Shown in pieces: positions 23,125 to 29,250 of a stretch of DNA of 29,250 bases. The notes beneath the pieces were generated by a model. That model worked only from the letters and a program-made list of their open reading frames with translations. It searched no databases and was not told the origin of the DNA. Source of the stretch: IDS-8 sp036381215 (lineage in GTDB: Bacteria > Pseudomonadota > Gammaproteobacteria > Steroidobacterales > Woeseiaceae); contig DASVDF010000010.1 of the NCBI GenBank assembly GCA_036381215.1, forward strand, positions 1 through 29,250, written 5' to 3'. Position 1 is the first letter of the stretch, and each line of letters begins with the position of its first letter. The position numbers and the translations under genes were made by a program.

Positions 23125-23151
23125 CGGCGGCCGTGTCGCCCGTGGCCGCCG
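23125..23151. terminator. GC hairpin just after the M24 peptidase stop
   Basis: CGGCGGCC (23125-23132) and GGCCGCCG (23144-23151) form an 8-base stem with an 11-base loop, starting seven bases beyond the M24 stop codon on the minus strand. It is probably a terminator or transcript-end stabiliser. No T tract. Confidence 0.4.
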
Positions 23152-23158
23152 TCAGCGT

Positions 23159-24439
23159 TCAGGCGCCGAGCGAGCCGATCGGGTCGTCCTCCAGGCTGGA
23201 CGGCGGCACGGTGAACCAGGCGGGCCCCTTCTCCGTCACGTACAGGCAGTCTTCGAGCCGCACGCCGAAACTCTCGAAGTCGTAGAGCCCGGGCTCGTCC
23301 GAGAAGCACATGCCCGGGGCGAGCGGCGTTTTCTCGCCGTGCACGAAATTCACCGGCTCGTGCCCGTCCATGCCGATCCCGTGGCCCGTGCGATGGCTCA
23401 GGCCGGGCGTCTCGTAGCCGGGGCCGTAGCCGAGCGACGTGTACCACTCGCGGACGGCGTCGTCGACCGCGCCCGCCGGCGTGCCGGGCTGCGCCGTCTC
23501 GAAGGCGATCTGCTGCCCGCGGCGGACCTGCGCCCAGACCTCGCGCTGGCGCTTCGTCGGCTCGCCGAGCACGAAGGTGCGCGAGATGTCCGATTGATAC
23601 CCCTGCACGGCGCAGCCGCAGTCCATCAAAACGATCTTTCCTTCCTCGAGCACCTGCCGCTGGCGGGTGCCGTGCGGGTAGGCGCTGGCGCGGCCGAGGA
23701 GCGCCATGTTCCACACGTCGGAGCCTCCGAGCGCGGTTTGCGCGTCACCCATCATCGCGGCGACGTCCTCCGAGCTCATGCCGGGCTCCAGCCGCTCGTA
23801 CACATAGCGGTACGCCGTGAGCGTCACCTCGTTGGCCTTTTTCATGAGGGCGATCTCGGCCGGGGACTTGTAGAGCCGGCAGCCGAGCGTCACCGGCCGG
23901 CCGGGCACGATGGCGAAGGACGGCGCGGCTTCGCGCAGCCCGGCGGCGACGAACCAGCGCACCGTGTCCTCGAAGCCGATGCGGCCCTCTTTCAGGCCGC
24001 GATCCGCGAGGATCCCGGCCACGCGCGCGAACGGATCCTCGTGCTCGTTCCAGGTGCGAACGTCGTCGCCGAAAGTCATCGATTCGCGGACGCTCGGCTC
24101 CTCGAAATACGGCGTGACGACGCCGATGTCGCCGCTTGCGGGAATGACGACCGCGGTCAGCCGCTCGCTGCGCCACCAGCTGATCCCGGTGAAATACAGC
24201 ATGGCCGAGCCCGGCTCGAGCAGGAGCGCATCGATGCCGTGCTCCTTCATCAGGCACTGCGCCTTGTCGATGCGCGCGAGCCGTTCCGGCACGCCGATCG
24301 GCACCGCGTCGCCGGTGATCGGCGCGAGGCCGTTCTCCGGCTGCGCCGGCTTTGCTTCCGGCCGGCGCCCCGGCGCGATGAGCGCTGTGCCCGCCGCGGC
24401 CGCACCCGCCGCCAGAAACTGTCGCTTCGTCATGAACAT
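23159..24439 (-). CDS. Exported M24 family Xaa-Pro dipeptidase-like metallopeptidase
   Basis: The 426-residue protein is a pita-bread fold M24 peptidase. The five metal ligands are all visible: Asp273 (LMDCG), Asp284 (YQSDISRTF), His353 (TGHGIGMDGHE), Glu382 (SDEPGLY) and Glu396 (VRLEDC). The creatinase-type N-terminal domain spans about 50-185. Unlike typical cytoplasmic Xaa-Pro dipeptidases it starts with a Tat-like signal, MTKRQFLAAGAAAAG, with Lys-Arg in place of Arg-Arg, and then a hydrophobic stretch; it is probably exported. ATG at 24439 is chosen (second ATG at 24433), with GGAGGGAAGG upstream. It lies 115 bases downstream of the DUF5916 gene on the same strand. Confidence 0.9.
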   Translation of the reverse strand: MFMTKRQFLAAGAAAAGTALIAPGRRPEAKPAQPENGLAPITGDAVPIGVPERLARIDKAQCLMKEHGIDALLLEPGSAMLYFTGISWWRSERLTAVVIPASGDIGVVTPYFEEPSVRESMTFGDDVRTWNEHEDPFARVAGILADRGLKEGRIGFEDTVRWFVAAGLREAAPSFAIVPGRPVTLGCRLYKSPAEIALMKKANEVTLTAYRYVYERLEPGMSSEDVAAMMGDAQTALGGSDVWNMALLGRASAYPHGTRQRQVLEEGKIVLMDCGCAVQGYQSDISRTFVLGEPTKRQREVWAQVRRGQQIAFETAQPGTPAGAVDDAVREWYTSLGYGPGYETPGLSHRTGHGIGMDGHEPVNFVHGEKTPLAPGMCFSDEPGLYDFESFGVRLEDCLYVTEKGPAWFTVPPSSLEDDPIGSLGA

Positions 24440-24498
24440 CGTGCTGCCGCCCTTCCCTCCCCCGGTGCCACGGGCGGCTCCGGTCGGGAAGACGCTCC

Positions 24499-24517
24499 GC
24501 GCGCAAGGGTCGCGCGC
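24499..24517. repeat. Hairpin between the DUF5916 and M24 genes
   Basis: GCGCGC repeats at 24499-24504 and 24512-24517 can pair around a seven-base loop, 38 bases beyond the DUF5916 stop on the minus strand. It might slow or end transcription before the M24 gene; weak evidence. Confidence 0.25.
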
Positions 24518-24554
24518 CATGTTGCCACAGCACGCGCTGCGGCGTGAGCCGGGA

Positions 24555-26726
24555 CTACCAGTAGGTGTCCCAGCGCAGCTTCACGGTGATGGCGTTGCCG
24601 GTGGGAGGCGCGCGGTTGAGATCGGCGAGCTGCGGCTCGATGCCATGGTTGAACACGACAAACAGCTCGCGCCCGGGCTGGATGATCCACTGCAGCCGTG
24701 CGTTGACGCCGGTGGTGTCGGTGATCGAATCGCGCTGCACGAAGGCCGCGAGCGCGAGATCCGGAGTGAAAGACCAGGCGGCATTGAGCTGCGTGAGCCG
24801 GATGATCACGTTGCCTTGCGGCAGGTGAATGAAGTTGTTTTCGTTCTCCAGGCCGAAACGCAGCTTGCCGTCCGCGGACGTCCACGCGAGCTCGAGCGAT
24901 TCGGACTTGATCGTGCCGGTGTAGAAATCGCCCGCGGTGAGGTTTGCATACAGCACCCACGGCAGCGATTCGGGCGTATTGCCGCGCAGGCTGTACTGGT
25001 CGAAGCGGTACTCTCCGGCCGGGATCGTTACACCCTCGAGCGTGAACGGTTCCTCCAGCGCTTCGTAACTCGCGATGAACACAGGATCGAAGAAATAACC
25101 CGATTCCGTGGTCATGCGGAACGGCAGCACCGCGAGCTGCTTGCTCTGCGGGATGCCGTCCAGGCCGTCGACCTGGATGTATTCGCCGCCGAACTGGAAC
25201 TGGCGCACCCAGTCGAAGATTCCGCCCTGCGGCCGCGGCCGGAACAGCGCGATGCCGAGGTACTGGCGGGTACCCGGCCGCGGCAGGAAGCCCAGCGCGG
25301 GGTCGAGCGCGTCGCCGAATTCGTTGGCCTTGACAAAGCCGTACCAGCGGTCGTTCGGGTATTCGACGCTCACGCCGTACCCGTCGGCCTGGCCGGGAGC
25401 GAGGTCGCCGTACGAACGGGCATACCAGCCTCCGACGGTGAGGTTCTTGTCGCCGCGGAACTGCGACGTGTGCCAGACGCCGTCGAACCCGGCGTACGTG
25501 TTGTCCTCGAGCCCTTCGGGATCTCCGTGCGTGATCAGGGTGCCCAGCCGGAGCTCGTCGTTCACGTCCCAGGCGGCGCGTGCGACCCCGAGATTCGTGG
25601 GCGGCGCGGCATCCGCATCCGCGGTCTCGACGTCCAGCAGGCCGATGGAGAAATCTCCGGCGTGGCCGACCAGTTTCGCGCCGGCATCGATCGGCACGAC
25701 CTGTCCGTCGACGAGGCCGATGCGCCGGGAGAAATACGGTATGAAGTACGTGCTCAGGTTGCCGTCGTCGCCGATGTTCTGCCCGTGGCCGAACTCGAAC
25801 AGGTTGGAACCTTCGAGGAAAAATGGGCGGGTTTCGGGGAAGAACAGCGAAAAGCGGCCGAGGTTCACCTGCCCTTCCTCGGCTTCGGCCTCGGCGAAAT
25901 CCGGATTCACGGTCAGCATGCCTTCGAGCTGCGGCGTGAAGTGGTATTTGACGCCGAGGCCGATGTCGCCCGAATCGTCCGCGCCGGACTCGCTGTTGTA
26001 GCGCGCGAGGGCGTACGGCTGCACCGCGAGCCCGAGCCCCTGCTCGAGTCCGGAGATGCCCTGCAAGGTGCCGGCGCGCCGGAGATCGAAAATGTCGGAA
26101 TCGAGCGTGATGCCGGCCCAGCGCAGCGACAGCTGGTGGCGCGCGACGTAGCGCCCGACGTTCAACCCCCAGGCCGACGCATTCGCGCCGAATTGCAGGC
26201 TTTGCGTGGAGATCTCGATTTCGGCGGTCCAGCCGGACGGCGAGCGCCTGACGGCGGCATTCCAGATGCCGTTCCAGTTATCGTCGGCCTCGCCATTGAC
26301 GTTCAGGCCGTCCGCGCGCGCCCCGCCCGCGTTGACCTGGAACCAGTAGCCGAGCCGGCGGGCGCCGAACGTGTCGAGCACGATCGTCACGTGATCGTCG
26401 GCGTCCTGGTCGTCGTCACGCTGCAGCGTGTGGATCGCCACGAGCTCGGGATCCGGATCGACGTTGCTGAAGGCGAAGTACAGGTGCTGCCCGTCGGCAA
26501 GGACCCGCACTTCCGTGTCGTACGGCGTCGGCTCGCCGGGACGCGGATCCTGCTGCGTGAGCACGAACACCTCCGCCCTGCTCCACGCGGGCTCATCCAG
26601 CCTGCCGTCGAGCGCGATCGTGCCGGGGGGAACCTTGCCGGCCGTGGCCGTCTGCATGTCCGCGAGCGCCGGCGCTGCGGCCAGCAACAGGATCGTGAGC
26701 CAGCAACTGCCGATCTTTCCTTGCAT
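24555..26726 (-). CDS. CBM9-like / DUF5916 outer-membrane protein
   Basis: The 723-residue protein has a signal peptide (MQGKIGSCWLTILLLAAAPALA, cleaved after Ala22). A carbohydrate-binding family 9-like domain follows (about 36-200: IALDGRLDEPAWSRAEVF, then LYFAFSNVDP and DDHVTIVLDTFG). The remainder is a large region of alternating amphipathic strands typical of DUF5916 barrels, including LGRFSLFFPETRPFFLEGSNLF-like family segments near 290-315. The C-terminus KLRWDTYW ends in an aromatic residue, as outer-membrane barrels do. Function is not established; uptake or binding of a polymer or peptide at the cell surface is plausible given the neighbouring peptidase. ATG at 26726 has GAGGTGA and GAAGGAG upstream. 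It is divergent from the DsbA-like gene. Confidence 0.88.
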   Translation of the reverse strand: MQGKIGSCWLTILLLAAAPALADMQTATAGKVPPGTIALDGRLDEPAWSRAEVFVLTQQDPRPGEPTPYDTEVRVLADGQHLYFAFSNVDPDPELVAIHTLQRDDDQDADDHVTIVLDTFGARRLGYWFQVNAGGARADGLNVNGEADDNWNGIWNAAVRRSPSGWTAEIEISTQSLQFGANASAWGLNVGRYVARHQLSLRWAGITLDSDIFDLRRAGTLQGISGLEQGLGLAVQPYALARYNSESGADDSGDIGLGVKYHFTPQLEGMLTVNPDFAEAEAEEGQVNLGRFSLFFPETRPFFLEGSNLFEFGHGQNIGDDGNLSTYFIPYFSRRIGLVDGQVVPIDAGAKLVGHAGDFSIGLLDVETADADAAPPTNLGVARAAWDVNDELRLGTLITHGDPEGLEDNTYAGFDGVWHTSQFRGDKNLTVGGWYARSYGDLAPGQADGYGVSVEYPNDRWYGFVKANEFGDALDPALGFLPRPGTRQYLGIALFRPRPQGGIFDWVRQFQFGGEYIQVDGLDGIPQSKQLAVLPFRMTTESGYFFDPVFIASYEALEEPFTLEGVTIPAGEYRFDQYSLRGNTPESLPWVLYANLTAGDFYTGTIKSESLELAWTSADGKLRFGLENENNFIHLPQGNVIIRLTQLNAAWSFTPDLALAAFVQRDSITDTTGVNARLQWIIQPGRELFVVFNHGIEPQLADLNRAPPTGNAITVKLRWDTYW

Positions 26727-26872
26727 CGATTCACCTCGCTCCTTCGTTGCGGCGCAGCCCGCTCATCGTGGCGGCACGATCGAGCGAGCATTCGGCATTG
26801 AGATGCACGCCACGCACCGATTGGTTTAACCGGGTGCTATCCTTCGGCACCGATCGACTGCCGGATGACGCA

Positions 26873-27583
26873 ATGAGAACAAATGTGGTGCCGTTGCTGA
26901 CCTGTCTCCTGCTCTTCGCGGCAGGCGCGCAAGGCGGGCCGCAGTGGGTGGAAGGAACGCATTATTTCCTCATTACCCCCGCGCAGCCGACAAGCGTTGG
27001 CGAAGGCCAAATCGAGGTTACCGAGGCCTTCTCGTACGGCTGCCCGGCCTGCAACGCTTTCGAGCCGATCATGCAGAAGCTCGAGGCGAGCCTGCCCGCG
27101 AATGCCGTGCTGACGCACGTGCCCGCGTCGTTCATCCCGCGGGAGCAATGGCCGTTGTTCCAGCGCGCCTTCTACACCGCGAAAGCGCTGAACATCGTCG
27201 GGGAGACGCACCAGGCGATGTATGACGCAATCTGGAAGACCGGTGAGCTCGCCGTCGTCGACTATGCGACCCACCGCCTGCTCAGGACTCCTCCCGACCT
27301 CGAGGACGTGGCGCGATTCTATGCCGGGCATGCCGAGGTGACGGAAGAAGAATTCCTGGACGCGGCGAAATCCTTCTCTGTAGCGCTCGACATGCGCCGG
27401 GCCGACGACTGGATCGAGGCGTGTCGCGTGGACCGCACGCCGACGATCGTGGTGAACGGCAAATACCGCGTGCACGGGCAATCCGCGGGCAGCGCGAACC
27501 GGCTCATCGAGCTCGTGAACTGGCTCGTCGCGCAGGAAAGCGCCGCCGGCGCGCCGGAGGCCGGCGCCCCGGACGCGCCCTGA
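26873..27583 (+). CDS. DsbA-like thiol:disulfide oxidoreductase
   Basis: The 236-residue periplasmic protein has a signal peptide (about 1-20) and a DsbA-type thioredoxin fold with an inserted helical domain. The active site is Y-G-C-P-A-C (Cys57, Cys60; E. coli DsbA has CPHC) and the cis-proline is in RTPTIVV (Pro190). An extra cysteine, Cys184, lies six residues before the cis-proline. The His-to-Ala change in the CXXC dipeptide should make it less oxidising than E. coli DsbA. The C-terminal 20 residues are a low-complexity Ala/Gly/Pro tail. ATG at 26873 is chosen because the open frame upstream lacks a signal sequence. It is convergent with the membrane protein gene. Confidence 0.9.
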   Translation: MRTNVVPLLTCLLLFAAGAQGGPQWVEGTHYFLITPAQPTSVGEGQIEVTEAFSYGCPACNAFEPIMQKLEASLPANAVLTHVPASFIPREQWPLFQRAFYTAKALNIVGETHQAMYDAIWKTGELAVVDYATHRLLRTPPDLEDVARFYAGHAEVTEEEFLDAAKSFSVALDMRRADDWIEACRVDRTPTIVVNGKYRVHGQSAGSANRLIELVNWLVAQESAAGAPEAGAPDAP

Positions 27584-27614
27584 CGCGCCGCCGGTTGCCG
27601 CCGGTTCCGCGTCA
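27581..27614. terminator. Hairpin over both stop codons (dsbA-like / membrane protein)
   Basis: TGACGCG (27581-27587) and CGCGTCA (27608-27614) are perfect arms that contain the stop codons of the two convergent genes. Within is a tandem 10-base repeat GCCGCCGGTT at 27587-27596 and 27597-27606. Probably a two-way terminator. Confidence 0.4.
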
Positions 27615-28403
27615 ACCCAGGACGAGGAACGGCTTGCCCTGCAGCGCCTGCACGAACACCATCGCCGTGAGCGCCAGCCAGGCCGCCGCGCCGACGGCGA
27701 CGTACAGCGCGCCGCGGGTCCCGCGGCGCCGCAGCGCATAGCCGAGCAGCGGCACGAGCTGCAGTCCGTGCGTGGCGAAGAAATGCGGCACGCGAAGATC
27801 GCCCACCCGCTGTGACCAGCCGACGAGCGGCAGGCCGTCGGCGTCGCCCGCCACCTGGCCGACCCAGTGGCTGCCGTGTGCCGACAGGTAGCCCGCGACC
27901 ACGAGCGTCGTGAGTGCCGAGAGGACCATTCCCAATGCCGCAGCCAGGCGCAGGGGGTCCGAGCGCAGCCATCGTCCGTGATCGCGCCACAGCCACAGGC
28001 CCATGACCAACGGCACCAGCACCAGCACGACCGCGCCCACACCCATCGCGATCAGGGCGTACTCGGCGACCGTCTCGTGGTTGAAGTGCGAAGCACGGCC
28101 GCGCCCGGCCTGCAGCATGATGTAGCCGATCTCGAACAGCGCGGCGCCGGTGCTGGAGGCCACGAGCCAGCGGAATCCCCGCGAAGCGCGGCGAGCTGCC
28201 GGCAGCAGCTGCGCCAGCAGGATCAGGGTCCCGAAGTGCATCACCACTGCGGCCTGGAATTTGAGCGGCTTGATCCAGACGGAAATGCCGCCGAGGAGAC
28301 GATGATCCAGGGCGAAAGCCGCCATCGTCGCGGCGAACAGCAGGATGAACAGGACGGAGGCGTCGCGCCACGGGCGCGCCCAGGGAGCCAGTACACCGTT
28401 CAT
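27612..28403 (-). CDS. Multi-spanning membrane protein of unknown function
   Basis: The 263-residue protein has about seven hydrophobic spans (near 15-31, 48-66, 80-97, 113-139, 153-172, 207-222, 232-251). A conserved-looking W-I-K-P-L-K-F segment at 43-49 lies between spans one and two; I recall similar W-x-K-P-x-K-F segments in unnamed bacterial membrane proteins but cannot verify this. No catalytic motif is visible; several His residues near membrane ends (46-56, 106, 109, 174-179, 207, 212) could bind metal. ATG at 28403 has a strong GAGGAGG site. An upstream ATG at 28454 is in frame and falls at the predicted transcription start. It is divergent from, and probably repressed by, the TetR protein next door. 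Confidence 0.75.
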   Translation of the reverse strand: MNGVLAPWARPWRDASVLFILLFAATMAAFALDHRLLGGISVWIKPLKFQAAVVMHFGTLILLAQLLPAARRASRGFRWLVASSTGAALFEIGYIMLQAGRGRASHFNHETVAEYALIAMGVGAVVLVLVPLVMGLWLWRDHGRWLRSDPLRLAAALGMVLSALTTLVVAGYLSAHGSHWVGQVAGDADGLPLVGWSQRVGDLRVPHFFATHGLQLVPLLGYALRRRGTRGALYVAVGAAAWLALTAMVFVQALQGKPFLVLG

Positions 28404-28460
28404 GAGTCCTCCTCGGGACGGGTGATCCGATAAGTTGACAGTGGAAACATTCATGGCGAC

Positions 28461-28489
28461 AGGGTAGGTCCCGATGTGGACAATGTCAA
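28461..28489 (-). promoter_or_regulatory. Sigma-70 promoter for the membrane protein gene
   Basis: On the minus strand a perfect -35 TTGACA (28489-28484) is followed by a 17-base spacer and TACCCT (28466-28461). It is the best promoter match I found in the window. Transcription would start near 28454, about 50 bases before the ATG with the strong ribosome site. The -35 box lies inside the operator-like palindrome at 28475-28491. Confidence 0.6.
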
Positions 28490-28491
28490 CA
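28475..28491. promoter_or_regulatory. Probable TetR operator
   Basis: TGTGGACA-A-TGTCAACA has 8-base arms with one mismatch around a single base and covers the -35 box of the divergent membrane gene, 10 bases before the tetR start. A weaker copy of the half-site, GTTGACA at 28434-28440, lies downstream. Position fits a repressor that controls both its own gene and its neighbour. Confidence 0.5.
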
Positions 28492-28501
28492 TCTGCGTGC
28501 G

Positions 28502-29125
28502 ATGATCGGCGAGATGGCCAAAACGGCATACCACCACGGCAACTTGCGGGCCGCCCTGCTCGACGCGGCGGAGCGCCTGCTGCGCGCCGACGGCGTCGCG
28601 TCCTTGAGCCTGCGCTCGGTGGCGAAAGCGGCGGGAGTGAGCCACACCGCGCCCTACCGGCACTTTGCGGACAAGCAGGCCCTGCTCGCCGCCCTCGCGG
28701 AGATCGGCTTCGCGAGGCTGCGCGACGGCATGGCCGCCGCGGCCGCGAAGCATCCCGGCGATCCGCGCCGGCAGCTCGTGGAAGCGGGTATCGCCTACGT
28801 CCGGCTCGCGTCCGCGCACCCGGAGCTGACCCACCTGATGTTCGGCGGCGCCCTGCCCGACGACGCGGCGGACGAAGCACAACGGCAGACGGCGCAGGCA
28901 GCGTTCCAGGGACTGGTGCGGATCATCGAGGACGGGGTGCGCGCGGGTACGTTCGTCGACCGCCCTCCCCTCGAGCTCGCCGTCGCCGCGTGGTCGCTCG
29001 TGCACGGCGCCGCGATGCTGCTCACGACCGGCAGGCTGGACAGGACGGGGCTCGGGAGAATGCGCGCCGAGACGCTCGCGCGGCGGCTGGCGCAGCACCT
29101 CGTCGACGGCATCACGGCGCGCTGA
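28502..29125 (+). CDS. TetR/AcrR family regulator with WHG domain
   Basis: The 207-residue protein has an N-terminal TetR helix-turn-helix (about 8-55: YHHGNLRAALLDAAERLL, then LSLRSVAKAAGVSHTAPYRHF). Its C-terminal ligand domain is of the WHG type, with the AWSLVHGAAML segment at about 163-173. YHHGNLR at the start is typical of this subgroup. Translation could begin at ATG 28502 or, closer to family length, at ATG 28514 (MAKTAYHHG); neither has a clear ribosome site. It is divergent from the unknown membrane protein, which is its likely target; the inducer is unknown. Confidence 0.92.
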   Translation: MIGEMAKTAYHHGNLRAALLDAAERLLRADGVASLSLRSVAKAAGVSHTAPYRHFADKQALLAALAEIGFARLRDGMAAAAAKHPGDPRRQLVEAGIAYVRLASAHPELTHLMFGGALPDDAADEAQRQTAQAAFQGLVRIIEDGVRAGTFVDRPPLELAVAAWSLVHGAAMLLTTGRLDRTGLGRMRAETLARRLAQHLVDGITAR

Positions 29126-29143
29126 GCGCGCGCCGCGCTCAGC
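29121..29143. terminator. Perfect hairpin over both stop codons (tetR / ZIP transporter)
   Basis: A perfect 10-base stem (GCTGAGCGCG with CGCGCTCAGC) and a three-base loop fill the whole gap between two convergent genes and include both TGA codons. It is the strongest two-way terminator candidate in the window, although no T tract flanks it. Confidence 0.55.
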
Positions 29144-29250
29144 CGATCGCGACGTCCAGGCACATCATCACGACGAAACCGGCCATGAGGCCGGCGGTGC
29201 CCTGCGCCTCGGCGCCGTGGCGATGCGTCTCCGGGATGACTTCGTCGCTG
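29139..29250 (-). CDS. ZIP family metal transporter, C-terminal end (partial)
   Basis: The frame entering from the right edge encodes 36 residues up to TGA at 29141-29139. They read D-E-V-I-P-E-T-H-R-H-G, then a hydrophobic segment GLMAGFVVMMCLDVAIG at the end. This is the characteristic C-terminus of ZIP (ZupT-like) zinc/iron transporters, where EVIPE-x-H precedes the last membrane span. The remaining protein lies outside the window. It is convergent with tetR, and the two stops share a hairpin. Metal specificity cannot be judged. Confidence 0.8.
   Translation of the reverse strand, partial: SDEVIPETHRHGAEAQGTAGLMAGFVVMMCLDVAIG

Noticed and set aside
23910..26801. 963-codon open frame on the plus strand opposite the M24 and DUF5916 genes
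   Set aside because: Composition is Arg/Glu/Pro/His-rich with no family motif, and it lies antisense to two well-supported genes; long antisense frames are expected at this GC content.
1..29250. Mobile elements, CRISPR arrays, phage genes or defence islands
   Set aside because: No transposase, integrase, terminal inverted repeat, regularly spaced repeat or known defence gene was seen; composition looks uniform apart from short AT-richer promoter regions.

Overview
The window is high-GC DNA (roughly two thirds G+C by eye) from a chromosome of Proteobacteria, most likely a Gammaproteobacterium. Three things point there: a System I cytochrome c maturation operon in the order ccmABCDEFGH(I), an E. 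coli-type thymidine kinase, and a tRNA-Cys/tRNA-Leu(UAA) pair in the same order as E. coli cysT-leuZ. Genus or species cannot be told from this. I saw no insertion sequence, phage gene, integrase or CRISPR array; it reads as ordinary chromosome rich in exported peptidases and envelope proteins.

Layout. 1-5592 (minus): the ccm operon from ccmA down to ccmH and the first codons of ccmI. It includes a 54-codon ccmD, and neighbouring genes are joined by 4-base stop/start overlaps. 5593-5813: AT-richer divergent control region. 5814-7094 (plus): an ExeA-like AAA ATPase fused to a C-terminal FHA domain. 7140-8434 (minus): tdk, a DUF1272 zinc-ribbon protein, tRNA-Leu and tRNA-Cys. 8735-9631 (plus): a divergent methylenetetrahydrofolate reductase-like protein. 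9660-11714 (minus): an exported S9 peptidase. 11921-12256 (plus): cutA. 12264-13198 (minus): a GNAT acetyltransferase and a small unknown protein. 13213-14061 (plus): a legumain-like C13 peptidase. 14065-16126 (minus): a histidine phosphatase and a membrane-anchored M20 peptidase. 16393-17490 (plus): an MscS-type channel.

17634-22949 (minus) is the most system-like block. In transcription order it holds an ECF sigma factor, a single-pass anti-sigma factor, two exported HEAT-repeat proteins and, 68 bases further on, a membrane protein with a TolB/FlgO-like domain and TPRs. The first four genes are tightly packed. My reading is an envelope-signal module in which the anti-sigma factor holds the sigma factor and the HEAT proteins act in the periplasm as sensors, effectors or scaffolds; this is inference from gene content and order.

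23159-26726 (minus): an M24 Xaa-Pro-type peptidase with a Tat-like signal, and a CBM9/DUF5916 outer-membrane barrel protein. 26873-27583 (plus): a DsbA-like thiol oxidoreductase. 27612-29125: a multi-spanning membrane protein of unknown function, divergent from a TetR/WHG repressor, with a good promoter and an operator-like palindrome between them. 29139-29250 (minus): the C-terminus of a ZIP metal transporter, cut by the window edge.

Several convergent gene pairs share a hairpin whose arms contain both stop codons, which suggests compact two-way terminators.
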